A stretch of 64,000 bases of DNA from Turnera subulata (GCA_028386065.3 JAKUCV010002240.1:1-64000); one strand, 5' to 3'; positions 11,916-23,238 are shown, counted from the first letter of the stretch. Program-made: numbers and translations. The notes: generated by a model not told the origin, from the letters alone.

Positions 11916-11974
11916 GCAGAGAGGATGAAGACAGAGGCGAAGAGAACTCTTCCAACGAAGGAAACGAAAGCCAT
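11916..11974 (-). pseudogene. Orphan first exon of an HR-like lesion-inducer / DoxX-type membrane protein
   Basis: From the ATG at 11974 the minus strand reads MAFVSFVGRVLFASVFILSA, which matches from memory the conserved N-terminal transmembrane start of the plant HR-like lesion-inducing protein family. Homology stops abruptly after 59 bases; no GT donor follows and no downstream exon is found in the next kilobase. A purine/pyrimidine-skewed leader (11975-12130) lies upstream. It is best read as a gene fragment left by a rearrangement. The short match keeps confidence moderate. Confidence 0.5.
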
Positions 11975-12668
11975 TGTCTCTCTCTCTCTGCAAGATTCAA
12001 AATGGTTGTAAAAATCGAGACACGAGAGAGATATAAAAGGGAGAGGAGACGGAGACGGAGGAGGGGGAAAAAGCTAAAACAAGGGACGGCGTTTTTAAGC
12101 GAGAGAAAAAGTTAAGGAGGATTGTTTACTACTATGAGGGAAATTGGTAAAGGTAGTTGTTGTTGTAGTAGTAAAAGAGGACACCCAATTTACTAATAGT
12201 CGTATTTTTAAACTAGTTTCAGTTTGTCTCTGTTGCTGTGTTCCTTCACTGAAAGACATCTTGAACGTGGTGCTCCCCTTGGATGGGCAGTTAAATCAAG
12301 TTAATTAGCCTGGAGGGATGTAGAGGTTGTGAGTCAAAAAATTTTTAAATTTGACCAAAGGATATCAAGTCAAAGACAACCATAGCCAAGCCAAGGATTA
12401 ATTAAAAGTTTGATCAGAGATTAATTAATTAATTAATATTAAGTGCAGACACAGTATAGGCCATGTTAGAAAACTAGTCCTAACCAGTCCATTGTTGATG
12501 AGCGAAAACCAAACTCTCCAATTAATTGGGTTGATTAACTAGCATGAAGTCTATTACTATATAGGGTAATGATATAAAAAAAATAATTGTTCTTTGACTG
12601 ACGGAAATTAGGCTTAAGACTCAAATCACCTTCATAAGTTTATTGTTTTCGACTTTATTGGCCTGAAG
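11975..12668. other. Leader-like and intergenic DNA
   Basis: 11975-12130 is CT-rich on the minus strand, like a plant 5' leader for the orphan exon. The rest, up to the LINE target site at 12669, shows no gene. Confidence 0.35.
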
Positions 12669-12726
12669 GACTCAACTATAATCTTTTTTTTTTTTGACAG
12701 AAGTAATATGATTTTATTTAGAGAAA

Positions 12727-15700
12727 CTAGCCCACATCAGTACAAAGCAGGTGCCAAAGTTCCCCTGGGGGATACATTAACCAATCTACTGGACAAATAC
12801 GTTTTAAAGCAGACTTTGCAAGCCAGTCAGCTACCCTATTGATTGTTCTAGGCACCTTTGAAATATGGCACTCAACAAAATTCTGGATGCACCTTTGGAT
12901 ATCTGCCATAATAGTACTAATACTCCAAGGAGCTTCAGTAAACCCATGCACAGCTCTCCACACAAAAAACGAGTCAGTTTCAATGGACACAGAAGATAGT
13001 CCTCTAGCCATGGCTAGATAAGCCGNNNNNNNNNNNNNNNNNNNNNNNNNNNNNNNNNNNNNNNNNNNNNNNNNNNNNNNNNNNNNNNNNNNNNNNNNNN
13101 NNNNNNNNNNNNNNNNNNNNNNNNNNNNNNNNNNNNNNNNNNNNNNNNNNNNNNNNNNNNNNNNNNNNNNNNNNNNNNNNNNNNNNNNNNNNNNNNNNNN
13201 NNNNNNNNNNNNNNNNNNNNNNNNNNNNNNNNNNNNNNNNNNNNNNNNNNNNNNNNNNNNNNNNNNNNNNNNNNNNNNNNNNNNNNNNNNNNNNNNNNNN
13301 NNNNNNNNNNNNNNNNNNNNNNNNNNNNNNNNNNNNNNNNNNNNNNNNNNNNNNNNNNNNNNNNNNNNNNNNNNNNNNNNNNNNNNNNNNNNNNNNNNNN
13401 NNNNNNNNNNNNNNNNNNNNNNNNNNNNNNNNNNNNNNNNNNNNNNNNNNNNNNNNNNNNNNNNNNNNNNNNNNNNNNNNNNNNNNNNNNNNNNNNNNNN
13501 NNNNNNNNNNNNNNNNNNNNNNNNNNNNNNNNNNNNNNNNNNNNNNNNNNNNNNNNNNNNNNNNNNNNNNNNNNNNNNNNNNNNNNNNNNNNNNNNNNNN
13601 NNNNNNNNNNNNNNNNNNNNNNNNNNNNNNNNNNNNNNNNNNNNNNNNNNNNNNNNNNNNNNGGTGCAGTCAACTTTTCCCAACTAACCCAGTGTGTCTT
13701 AGCCACCTCCTCTGATCCTCCCCAAAAGAATCGTGCCATAATGCCATGTATTTGTTTGCACACCGTAGTAGGAAATTTAAACACAGACATGGCATATGTA
13801 GGTATTGCTGAGATGACACTCCTAAGTAGAGTCTCCCTGCCCGCTTGTGAAAGCAATTTACCCTTCCAACTCGCCAACTTATTATGTATTTTCTCCTTCA
13901 CAAAGTTGAGAGCTGCTGATCTTGATCTCCCCCATGTTGTGGGAATACCCAAATACAAGTCATTATCTTGGGCTTCATCCATGCCAATGGTTTGACAAAT
14001 ATTGGATCTTAGTGTGTTACTAGTGTTAGAGCTGAAATACACACTAGATTTTCCAAAGTTTATCTTCTGCCCGGATTCCTTGCTATACATATCTACAATC
14101 TCTATCAATCTCTGAGCTTCGACCACCGATGCTTCCCCAAAGATGATTGTATCATCTGCATACAGAACATGCGAGATTGCAGGGCACCATCTATTAATTT
14201 TGAACCCTTTGATGAAACCTGAGTTCAAAGCATGATCCAACCTTCTCGAAAAAGCTTCCGATGCCAAAATAAACAGATAAGGGGACAAAGGATCCCCCTG
14301 TCTTAAGCCCCTGGAGGGAGTAAAAATTCAGTGGGTGAGCCATTTACTAAGACCGCAAACTTTACAGTCATCACACAACTCATCACCATATCCACCCATC
14401 TTCTGTGGAACCCCAATAAAAGCAACATTTTTTTTTTAAAAACCCCACTCAAGCTTGTCATAAGCTTTAGTGACATCCATTTTCAGCATCATCCCTGTCT
14501 TTCTGTCCTTACATCTAGTCCTCATAGTATGCAAGGCTTCATGCGTGATAATGATATTATCCTGAATGCATCTCTTGGGAACAAAAGCAGATTGTGTATG
14601 AGAGATGACCTGGGGTAACCACTTTTCCAATCTGTGAACAATGCAGAGTGAGAAGATCTTATATAAATAATTACAGCAACTGATGGGTCTGAACTGTCCC
14701 AAATTTTCAGGATTCTTGACTTTTGGTATAAGTGTAATGAAAGTCTTATTGAACTCTTTTAAAAGATGTCCAGAATGAGTGAAACTCCTCACAGCTGAAA
14801 TAATGTCGTCCTTGATAACATCCCAGAATTTTTGAAAAAATAGCCCTATGAAACCATCAGGGCCAGGAGCTTTGTGTGCTCCCATAGAAAAGACCGCCTT
14901 TTTCACTTCTTCTTCTATAAAGTCCGCCATGAGGTGTGTATTCATCTCAGGAGTAATTGTTGGAGTCACCAGATTATCAAGATCTGTATTTTCCACCCCT
15001 TCTGATGTAAAAACATTCTTGTAGTACCTTAGAATCTCTTCTGTGATCTCGACATTATCCTCCATCCAATCCCCATTCTCCTTTTGCAACCTCATGATCC
15101 TGTTTCTCACCCTTCTTTGCATGGTAGACCCATGGAAAAGTTTGGTGTTTCTATCTCCAGCTTTCAACCACTTGATTCTAGCTTTTTGAGACCAATACAC
15201 TTCCTCTCTTTTCCATTCTCTTTACAAGATTCAAGTAAGCTCAAATTCTCTTGCTCTCCTAGCCTCTGTGAACTCTTACTCCTGTAGCAACTTTAGATCT
15301 CCCAATGCTTTCTCAATTTCTTTCTTTGCATTCTTCACCTTTTCCTTACTCCACCTTGATAAAGCTTTGTTGGTGACTTTAATTTTTCGAGCCACTTTGA
15401 ATTGCCTGGAACCTGAACATGGGTTTGTCCAAGCTTGATTTACAATCTCACCGCAATCTTCTTCCTCAATCCATCTAGCATCAAATCTGAATTGTGTTTT
15501 CACTCGGTTCTCAAACCCCTCCACAAAAAGGATCAGTGGACGGTGGTCAGAGCCCACCAAAATTTCATTCTTCATCACTGCATTTGGCCACTCAATACAC
15601 CATTCAAGGTTTGCAATCCCCCTGTCAAGTCTCTCTTCTATGTGCTCCTCATCTAATCTATTGTTGGACCATGTGAAGTGACTTCCTTTGCATTCTATTT

Positions 15701-16218
15701 CCATCATCCCATGGTCCTCCATGAAAGCCCTGAAGTCACGAGTTTGTGATGGTCTGACACAAGTACCGCCAGCCTTATCATCAGTATTTAGCAATGCATT
15801 AAAATCACCAAGAAGAACCCATCCAGCCACAGAACCACGGTCTAATTTTCCCAAAGCCTCCCAAAAGGCTGGTCTATTTCCAACAACTGGAGGTCCATAA
15901 ACAAAAGTTGCACAGAAAGCAGGAGCTCCACCTCTGATAGCAACACTCGCATGAATAAAATTACGTTCAAGAGAGATGCATTCGCACTCTACATTTTCTG
16001 TCCACCATAGGGCAAGCCCACCAGACTTTCCTATGGGGTCAACATATTCAGCAGAAACTGAAACTCAATCTTCGCCTAATTCGTTCTAACCTGTCTTTCT
16101 TCTGCTTGGTTTCAGTAAGAAAGATTAGATCCGGACGATAGGTAACTTTTAAATCATTCAGCCTCCCATAGATGAGGGACGAACCCAACCCACGACAATT
16201 CCACACAAGAAAAACCAT
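12727..16218 (-). pseudogene. LINE ORF2: endonuclease - reverse transcriptase - RNase H, frameshifted
   Basis: The likely start is the ATG at 16218 (MVFLVWNCRGLGSS). Endonuclease motifs in order: WNCRG, TETK, GDFNALL (near 15800) and GSDHRPLIL (near 15540). RT motifs: HKAPGPDGF (near 14880), FRPISCCN, then LSPYLFILASEAFSRRL (14288 on) and the catalytic YADDTIIF (near 14150). The RNase H end is 13025-12727 (ARGLSSVSIETDS...) with its stop at 12727. The reading frame changes near 16055, 15240 and 14300-14435, and 13026-13662 is unsequenced. In an intact LINE this protein nicks target DNA and copies the RNA; here it is dead. Confidence 0.88.
13026..13662. other. Assembly gap (637 N)
   Basis: Run of N inside the LINE. 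Long apparent ORFs crossing it are meaningless. Confidence 1.
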
Positions 16219-16467
16219 GTTACTATACTACCCTCATGATATCACCAGCCACATAAGCAGAACACTACCATCCAGAAAAATCTAGAATAAAGAAGGTAAC
16301 ATGCAGGTAAGGAAAGAGCTTACTTCTACGTCTGAAAACCTCTCCGCTTGAAAATCTACTTGCATAAACTTAGTAGAGCATAATGGAGGAGAGTGGATGA
16401 TTAAGAGTAATGGCCTTTCTTCGCCAGAGAACGGTAGGAAAATTGCTCACAGACTCAACTATAATCT

Positions 16468-16847
16468 AGCCTAGGACTTCCGTCGCTATTATATCCCCAT
16501 TAAAAGGCAACTTGAAACATGAACAGAGACTCTCAAATTCTCTAGTCATAAGTGACAGGTATTATTTTGGGGCAGAATCTGTCATGTAATTATTATGCTT
16601 AAAGATTTTTTATGTTTTTTAAAATAAAGAATTATATGAATAATGGAAAAACCCCAAAAAAAAAATAAAAAATTGACCAAGATCTACCTCTGATCCACTT
16701 AATTGCAAGCCTACAGGATTCCATAGATGAGTTTATTTTTAAGAAATAAATCAAAGTCAAGGTATGTGCGATGGCCACTGTTTTATATTCGTGCATGGCA
16801 ATGTGGTTAATTTACTCATAGTAATGCATGTGGGGTACTATTTTTAA
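16468..16847. other. Intergenic, nothing recognised
   Basis: AT-rich with a short A-run near 16655. No coding or repeat structure identified. Confidence 0.4.
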
Positions 16848-17115
16848 AAATTGTAGGTGAAAATTTTTTTAAAATACAATTGAATCACATACCTACAATG
16901 ACAACACTGAATACTTAAATTAAGGTGTATGTGAAAAGTTTATCTAGAATATATCTTCCAACTCTACACTAAAAGAGCAGCTATATAAGATTGTGAATTA
17001 CCATGTTAATACTTAAGAAATAGTAACACAAAACCTATACTACCCAACAAATAAATTGTATTGTTAACATATATGGAACAAGAAAAGGAAATCAGGAATA
17101 AATATGCATACTATT
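16848..17115. repeat. Duplicated segment, copy 1 (partner 21824-22090)
   Basis: About 265 bp aligns almost end to end with 21824-22090 (shared words: TTGTAGGTGAAA, CACATACCTACAATGACAAC, CACTAAAAGAGCAG, TATGGAACAAG). At the partner site this DNA lies at the 3' end of the RIP-like fragment on the minus strand, so copy 1 is probably the 3' flank of another, lost family member. Confidence 0.8.
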
Positions 17116-17481
17116 GTGGGTTTGTAGTGTGCACTTTTCTTTCCTGGTGTGTGTTTGAGAGAAAAAGTGAGGACTGAATAAGAAAGAGGGAAAGAAAAGA
17201 GGAGAGCTTTTTAAATTATATGTCCTAATCTGTAAAGCCAGAATCCCTGGCGTTATTTTGTTTATGTTTCTCAACTTTAAAATTAATTATATTCTTAATG
17301 TATGTAAAATATTTCAGAATACTAATAACTAAACTTAAAATCTATATCTCTAACCCAATTTTTAATATTTAATTATAATTTGAATGACTCTAAATGTCAG
17401 AAAATAATTAGTGAAATAGTAAATAATTTATAAATTAATGGAAGTTCTAGTAATTACTATCCGCAACCGGTGGAATCACCA
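17116..17481. other. Intergenic, AT-rich
   Basis: No gene recognised before the MITE target site at 17482. Confidence 0.4.
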
Positions 17482-18308
17482 ATACCCTCAAGGGATAACC
17501 CCATGAGAGGTCCTATAACATATGTCGAAAACTCATTTGAATCCTAAAATCAAAAAATAACTCATCCGAGTCCTATAACATTTAAAAAGAATATCAATTG
17601 AGTCCCCGTCTATGTTTCCGTCTAATTTTTTGTTATCTTTTAGTCCCTCTGAGTCTATATAATGTTATTTTAGTCCTTAAAATTTTTTAAAATTTTTGTT
17701 ATGATCCTTTACAAAATAATAAAAAATAAGAAAGGAGGGATTCGAAACACTTAATGCATATCATTACATATAATAGCCTTTAGAGTTTAGAATTTATGAT
17801 TTAGAGTTTATGATTTTAGGATGTATGGTTTAGGATTTAAGGTTTTTAAGATTTTAAATTTAGAGGTTTAGGATATAAGATTGAGAGTTTTAGAATTTAG
17901 TCTTTTTAGTTTTTTGGGTTTAGGGTTTAGAATTTAGGATTTTAGCATTTAGTATTTTTGGCTTACTGCTTCACTTTACATCTTAAATTCTAAACCCTAA
18001 TGGCTAATATATGTAAAGATATGCATCTAGTGTTTCAAGTCGCTCTTTTTTAATTTTTTATTATTTTAAAAAGGATCATAAAGAAAATTTTATGAAATTA
18101 TAAGGACTAAAATAATATTATATAGATTTATAGGGACTAAAAATCTTTTAACGATAACAGAAAATTAGACATAAACATGGACGAAGACTCAATTAGTATC
18201 CTTTTTAGACGTTATAGGGCTCGAATGAGTCGTTTTTCAATTTTAGGACTCAAATGAATTTTCAAAATATGTTATAGGACCTCCGGTGGGGTTATCCCAT
18301 ACCCTCAA
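17482..18308. mobile_element. Mutator-like MITE with terminal inverted repeats of about 270 bp
   Basis: The element is 17492-18298 (807 bp). It begins GGGATAACCCC and ends with the reverse complement GGGGTTATCCC. The arms match imperfectly for roughly 270 bp (shared words GGTCCTATAACATAT, TTTAGTCC, ATGATCCTTT). The flanks carry the 10-bp direct repeat ATACCCTCAA (17482-17491 and 18299-18308). Long TIRs plus a duplication of about 9-10 bp are typical of Mutator-like elements. The centre (about 17775-17990) is made of variants of TTTAGGG. It has no transposase. Confidence 0.85.
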
Positions 18309-18330
18309 TCAACCATTCTCTGTTGTTTGG

Positions 18331-18582
18331 GTCTAGTACACACCTTGGGCCACCAAAACTTTCCCATGCCAGTGGACCCAACAGCTTACACACCAGAGGC
18401 AGGCTAGGGTGATACTCAGAGCTGGGCTGGAACTGTTGAGACATACCCTCAAGACTACGGGTTGGGCTTTTAAATGTCTCATGAGCTTGGCTAAGAGACT
18501 CATTCAATTCTGGTGTGGTCTAACTATTGACGGTTGGGCCCACTGGCATGGGAAAGTTTTGGTGGCCCAAGGTGTGTACAGA
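18331..18582. repeat. Inverted repeat, arms of about 52 bp, near-perfect
   Basis: Left arm 18331-18382 (GTCTAGTACACACCTTGGGC...) is matched by the reverse complement of 18531-18582 (...GCCCAAGGTGTGTACAGAC) with about three differences; the spacer is 148 bp with weaker further pairing. It is either a small foldback element or a palindromic duplication. No clear flanking duplication was seen. Confidence 0.75.
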
Positions 18583-18771
18583 CAATTCATATGGTATCAA
18601 TAGCACCTAATGGCATGTAAATTACAGACTATACGAATTAAGAATTGCCATTACATATGTACTGTATTATTTCATAATGGAAACAATCCGTCAACAATAG
18701 TAAAATAAAACATAAAATTTAAATAAATGCCAAGATTTATAATGTAAATAATGTTATGTCAACTGAATCAT

Positions 18772-20158
18772 CTATCTTTGCGACGATTGATTCGGCACTG
18801 TGTAATGGACCACTAATTGAAAGAAAAAAAAAAAGTTGAAACAGACACGACCATTGTCCTTGTTCATGAATAATACAATTTTCCTTCCCAGAATTTTGTA
18901 CTCACTATGTAAAACTAAGCTTTCCAAAGGAAATATGAAGCCGGCTTTGATATGGATGTCGAATTCTCTAACCTCTCCGGTATCATTTAGTGTGCAAATT
19001 TTTCCATTATCAGCTTTACTCAGGAGCACATCTCCATTATATCCCATACAGATTGGAAGTCCGCATACAGTTTGTTGGAAGAAGAATAATTTGGTCCAGA
19101 TTTGTTCACCACCATATCCACTCAAAACCCACATTTCATAATCTGCTCCTGATCCTTCAGCCCTACTATATACCTTGGAACACCAGAATATAGAAAGCAA
19201 TCCTTTGTAAATGCCTAAAACCTGACTAGCAATTGGTATTGGTAACATTACTTGTCCGAATTCCTCTTTGTCAAAATTAAATGACATGAATATTCCATTT
19301 TCCTCCCAGCTTCTTGCAATCCAATGGGGAACTCCATCAAGAGTCACCTCGCTATTATTACTAGAGTCTCCAGGAATATAAATACCTTGGATTGTCTTCC
19401 AAGAATCTGTACTCATAGAATAGATACTAACCACCGATTCTTGCACTAGGGGAACATAGTTATGACCAGGTAAAGGAACACCAAAGGAGACAACCTTAAG
19501 ATCTTCCTCATCCTTTTTGCAAAATCCAACTCCACATCCTGTTGCTTGACCCCTCCAATGAGATGGAAAATCAGGTTCTTCAATTCCCTTGACTTTGTTG
19601 ATTGAAGGATTCCAAAGGAAAAGACCATAATGATCACCCATCACGAACAATCCATTATGAGATCTCATGACAAAATCCATCCCCCATTCTTTATGCTTCG
19701 GATATGAAATACTAGGGCCCCTTATCCTTTGTGTACCAAATAACTTATCCACTAAATCTTTCCCGTCAAATTGAAGGAATGTTTTTTCGTCAAATCCTCT
19801 GATAAGCCTAACTTTTCCAAGTCAGACTTGAGCATGTCCTTTAATTCTTTACGGTTATCTTTTTGTTGGACTAAATAACGGGGATTAACTTGCCTAGCAT
19901 TACTATAGTCTTGGTGTACAAGGCTTTGAAACTAGGATCGTTCCGGATCAGGTTATGCCATGATTTGCTTAAGCACATGAATCGAACAAGAGATTCTGGT
20001 GGTAATCTAATCAATATTTGGAGAGTTGTGAGAGTGATGGAGTTGGTCTGCAAAGATTTGGAGACACTCATAAATCTAATCAGAGACTTGGCCGGTAGTT
20101 TTGCCATTATATGATCCAACACATCATATGGCAAAACATCAACTTTACTTATCGCCAT
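18772..20158 (-). pseudogene. F-box protein gene with F-box-associated domain, frameshifted
   Basis: From the ATG at 20158 the protein starts MAISKVDVLPYDVLDHIMAK, an F-box that would bind SKP1 in an SCF ubiquitin ligase. The second half of the motif appears twice: LPAKSLIRFMSVSKSLQ, then LPPESLVRFMCLSKSWHNLI. After LGKLIPVI a stop ends the frame near 19871, and the sequence continues through two other frames (19870-19760). From 19752 a 326-codon open stretch runs to the stop at 18772 with F-box-associated features (NGLFVMGDHYGLFLWNPSIN, MDFVMRS). At least two frameshifts make this a pseudogene unless they are sequence errors. A 5'-UTR intron is likely: an acceptor TTGCAG near 20190 and a donor 'CTTG|GTAAGTGG' near 20875 frame it. 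Confidence 0.8.
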
Positions 20159-20257
20159 TGTTTTCCTTTCCAAGTTTTTATTGGTATTCCTGCAACTGCA
20201 AGGATGCATATATAGATATACATGAGGAAAATTAATGCAAATTATATGCCAAAGAAA

Positions 20258-20572
20258 ACACTTCTCTTTTTTTTTTTTGATATAAACGATAAGGATTTAT
20301 TGGTAGATAAAGATACAAAAAACCCTTAGAGAGTCATCAAAGAGGTGACAACAGCTAAGGTTAACAGTTCAAGGAGTAAGTGCACGCCTATTACAGGAAT
20401 TTAATACCATCAAAGGCATGAGCATGACACAGAGTTACGTTACAAACCACACCCCGCCTATACTCGAATTAAATACCATCAAAGGCATGAGCATGACACA
20501 GAGTTACGTTACAAACCACACCCCGCCTATACTCGAATTAAATACCATCAAAGGCATGACCCAGACACTTCT
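20258..20572 (-). mobile_element. LINE-like 3' fragment, minus strand, 8-bp target-site duplication
   Basis: The insert 20266-20564 is flanked by ACACTTCT (20258-20265 and 20565-20572). On the minus strand it ends ATATC followed by poly(A), as LINE/SINE tails do. The paralogous segment at about 32453-32480 reads straight through (AACACTTCTTCATTC) and so shows the empty site. It lies in the probable 5'-UTR intron of the F-box gene. Confidence 0.8.
20406..20560. repeat. 69-bp perfect tandem repeat (two copies plus a partial third)
   Basis: The unit starts ACCATCAAAGGCATGAGCAT at 20406 and again at 20475; a third start at 20544 runs only about 16 bp. The copies are identical, so the duplication is recent. 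It is inside the LINE-like insert. Confidence 0.95.
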
Positions 20573-21330
20573 TCATTTTTTTGTTCTTCATTCTCTTTGT
20601 TTTCTTGTGCGGGAGTCAACTATCTAGTTATTAGACAATATAAATTCCGGTAAATTAAGAGCAACTATATTTAGTTCTAGTCACTATTTGTAGGCTGTAA
20701 AGGATAAACCTAACTATACAATTACGATACAATACAAATAAATCATGATTCAGGTCATGGACCAATCTTTCTATCTGCGGGATTGAGGGGGGGAGGTTTA
20801 CAAATACAATTGAATGCATAAATTTTTAGATTGAAGGACAAAATCAAAGTTAAAGAGAGGTGAAACCACTTACCAAGAAACACGATGCGATCCTTAACAA
20901 GGAGATCCGTATAAAAGGCTACAAGAGGTGATGGATAGCTGAGAGGGCAGCCTGTATCTCTGAATTTGTTCCTCGCAGTCTTTTTATTGGAAAGAGTTAG
21001 TGTTTATGAAAATAAAAAGGTTTTGTTTTGTACGAGCAGAGTGATGGGATTCTTAAATATGAATTTGCTTGTCGCACATCAACAATGTGTACCATGTCAT
21101 ACTCCGGAAGGAGGATTCTTATATATGTAGCGCACGAATTTAGTACTTTTGGGTAAGAAGCTTAAATTCGGGGATATGGGATTCCTTATGAAAAAAGGAA
21201 TATGGGATTATACCTTACGGTAATGCTCCTGTTTTTGCTAATCTCTGTATACACCTTATTCCATTAATCTATATAGGCATACTAAAAGAGATCGGTTTCC
21301 CGTTCAAGTAAACTGTGAAATTTATCCCCC
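20565..21330 (-). repeat. Duplicated 5'-flank block, copy 1 (partner 32466-33330)
   Basis: It aligns over about 800 bp with 32466-33330 (shared words: CTTGTGCGGGAGTCAACTAT, CACTTACCAAGAAACAC, GCGATCCTTAACAAGG, TTTTGTTTTGTAC, GTAATGCTCCTG). On the minus strand it holds a probable non-coding first exon ending at the donor near 20875, so the block is the promoter and leader of the F-box gene. A shorter third copy is at about 35980-36140. Confidence 0.8.
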
Positions 21331-21823
21331 TTTTTTTCTTTTTGTTTTTGATAAAATCCCCAGCCTTCTAATCTACCCTATGTGTCTTTTTTTTTCCAAA
21401 GCGAGATTATCTACTACAAGTGTCCTTCTCATGCAAATCCTTTTCATTATTCTCGCTATTCCTCTTATCCGAAACATACCTAGAAGAGTAAAGGAAAGAG
21501 AAACTTTCATCCCTACAAGAGCTTTGGGCTGTCTATTTTGTTGATAGTTTTGATAGTAATGGAAGTCACATACTTTTAAACAACTTAAGTGATAGTTAGA
21601 CATTTCACCTCCACCACTCTATTATCTCCTCCACCACTCTATTATCTCATTAATTGTTGCAGGAGCTTTGATACTCTATTCGATCGTGACAAAAAAAAAA
21701 ATGATTTGAAGATTATGTTAGAAATCTCTTTACAAATATGATACCCACCTTTTACTATTTTCAAAGTTTTCTTATTAGAAGTCATTGAATCCTTAAATTG
21801 AATCACGTACTATGTTTAAGAAT
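21331..21823. other. Intergenic with small duplications
   Basis: No gene. 21606-21647 has a 20-bp direct tandem duplication (CTCCACCACTCTATTATCTC-type). 21715-21800 repeats 9755-9840. Confidence 0.5.
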
Positions 21824-22090
21824 TGTAGGTGAAATTTTTTTAAAAATTCAATTGAATCACATACCTACAATGACAACACTGAATACTTAATTTAAGGCGC
21901 ATGTGAAAAGTTTATCTAACATATATCTTTCAACTCTACACTAAAAGAGCAGTTATATAAGATTGTGAATTAATCGTACCATGTTAATGCTCAAGAAATA
22001 GTAACACAAAACATATGTTGCCCAATAAATAAATAGTATTGTTAATAAATATGGAACAAGTAAAGGAGATCAGGAATAAATGTGCGTACT
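21824..22090. repeat. Duplicated segment, copy 2 (partner 16848-17115)
   Basis: See the partner entry for shared words. This copy runs into the last codons of the RIP-like fragment on the minus strand. Confidence 0.8.
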
Positions 22091-22500
22091 ATTTGGAGGA
22101 AGTTTGTCATATTGGGTTCCACACATGCATCTCTCGTGATCGTTTTCAAATCCAATAATATAAAGATTATCTTGTCTCACGATTGCACGTATACTAGAAT
22201 TAGGCTCATCAGGATACTCACCGTCCACAGTTAAGGGCACCAAAGAGTACTGAAAGTCAAATTCCTTTTCTACAACTAAGAACGGCACTTGTTGATGAAG
22301 ATGTGGTTGATCATCGGAATCTTCAACAAGACTGACTTGAAGTGGTTGATCATTGGAACCTTCAACAAGATTGAGTTCATAGCGAAGGCTGCCTTTTGAA
22401 AAGTGTGTCCGAGCATCCTGAATAAAGTTCACATATCTCTCTCCCCGTTCAACTTATCAAACATCAACTAAATTAATTCCACCTGGTGCTACCGCTGCCA
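22070..22500 (-). pseudogene. Ribosome-inactivating-protein-like domain, N-terminal part, broken
   Basis: A minus-strand exon seems to start after an acceptor (CTTGCAG|ATGGCAGCGG near 22500) with MAAVAPGGINLVDV, then stops. After a frame change it continues YVNFIQDARTHFSKGSLRYE near 22440. Further on, PLTVDGEYPDEPNSSIRAIV and RQDNLYIIGFEN resemble the RIP (rRNA N-glycosidase) strand pair that ends '...YVVGYR'. The active-site half of the fold is not present in this ORF (stop at 22070), so it is at most a fragment. A repeated NDQPLQVSLVE / SDDQPHLHQQV insertion is unusual. The family call comes from the motif pattern only. Confidence 0.45.
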
Positions 22501-22510
22501 TCTGCAAGAA

Positions 22511-23238
22511 TATCTTATGTGTTAGTAATTGTTAGATAAAAAAAGAGTTGATTAGCACAGATAATGAATAAGTAATGAAAATTAAAAAAAAGACAGATAA
22601 GGGAAACATAACACAAATAACCAGAATAAATTAATGTTTGGCTTGTTGTAATGTTAAGAGGAATAGCTAATACAGGATAAAGAAGTTTTTTTTTATGCTA
22701 CCCTACACATAACGCAGATAAGAGAAATTAGGAGAATAACTAATAAAAATAAACACCGTTTAGAAAAAGGGGGAATTTTTGGAACAACTAGGAGGAGGAA
22801 GTGTGTTGATCAGTACTAAGTACTATGGAGAAGTATGTAAAGAAGGAGTGTTGTTAGAGTGGAAGCTTAAAATGGTAGAGTGTTCGGACTGGGAAAAGAG
22901 GTTTTTCTATCATTTTATGTGTCTAACTAGTGCTTAAAATTAGCCATTACAAGCATATTAAGTTAAAGGATCAGAAGCTACCATAATACTTGTAGGAAGA
23001 GAGTTTGGAGCTTGTGGGGAATGTTTTAAAAGTAGAAGGATAAGAAAGTTGAAATGATGAGTGTAAGTTGTGTAAGCAAAGAGAGTTTGTTTTTTATAGT
23101 GGAGCGAAGGAGGTAGGGGAAGCCTAAAAGTGCTGATGGTAGCATGCATGGGCTTTTGTTGTACATTACAATTTCTAGGAGAAAAATTGTTGGAAAATTA
23201 TGGCTTGAGACGTATTGAAGAATACTGTCCTCAAGAGA
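22511..23238. other. Upstream flank of the RIP-like fragment, no gene seen
   Basis: AT-rich; no convincing ORF or repeat. Confidence 0.4.

Larger units (their letters stand above)
12669..16467 (-). mobile_element. Nearly full ORF2 LINE (L1 type), minus strand, 16-bp target-site duplication
   Basis: Identical 16-bp repeats GACTCAACTATAATCT lie at 12669-12684 and 16452-16467. The insert (12685-16451) ends on the minus strand with CTGTC followed by poly(A). It carries endonuclease, reverse transcriptase and RNase H regions of ORF2 but only about 230 bp upstream of the ORF2 ATG, so ORF1 is missing and the copy is 5'-truncated. An assembly gap removes part of the RT/RNase H junction. Confidence 0.93.

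Noticed and set aside
12727..14288. Long ORFs of 318 and 424 codons
   Set aside because: Both cross the 637-N gap; only the ends are real LINE sequence.
17775..17990. True interstitial telomere array
   Set aside because: Only scattered TTTAGGG-like words in an AT-rich MITE core, not a regular array.
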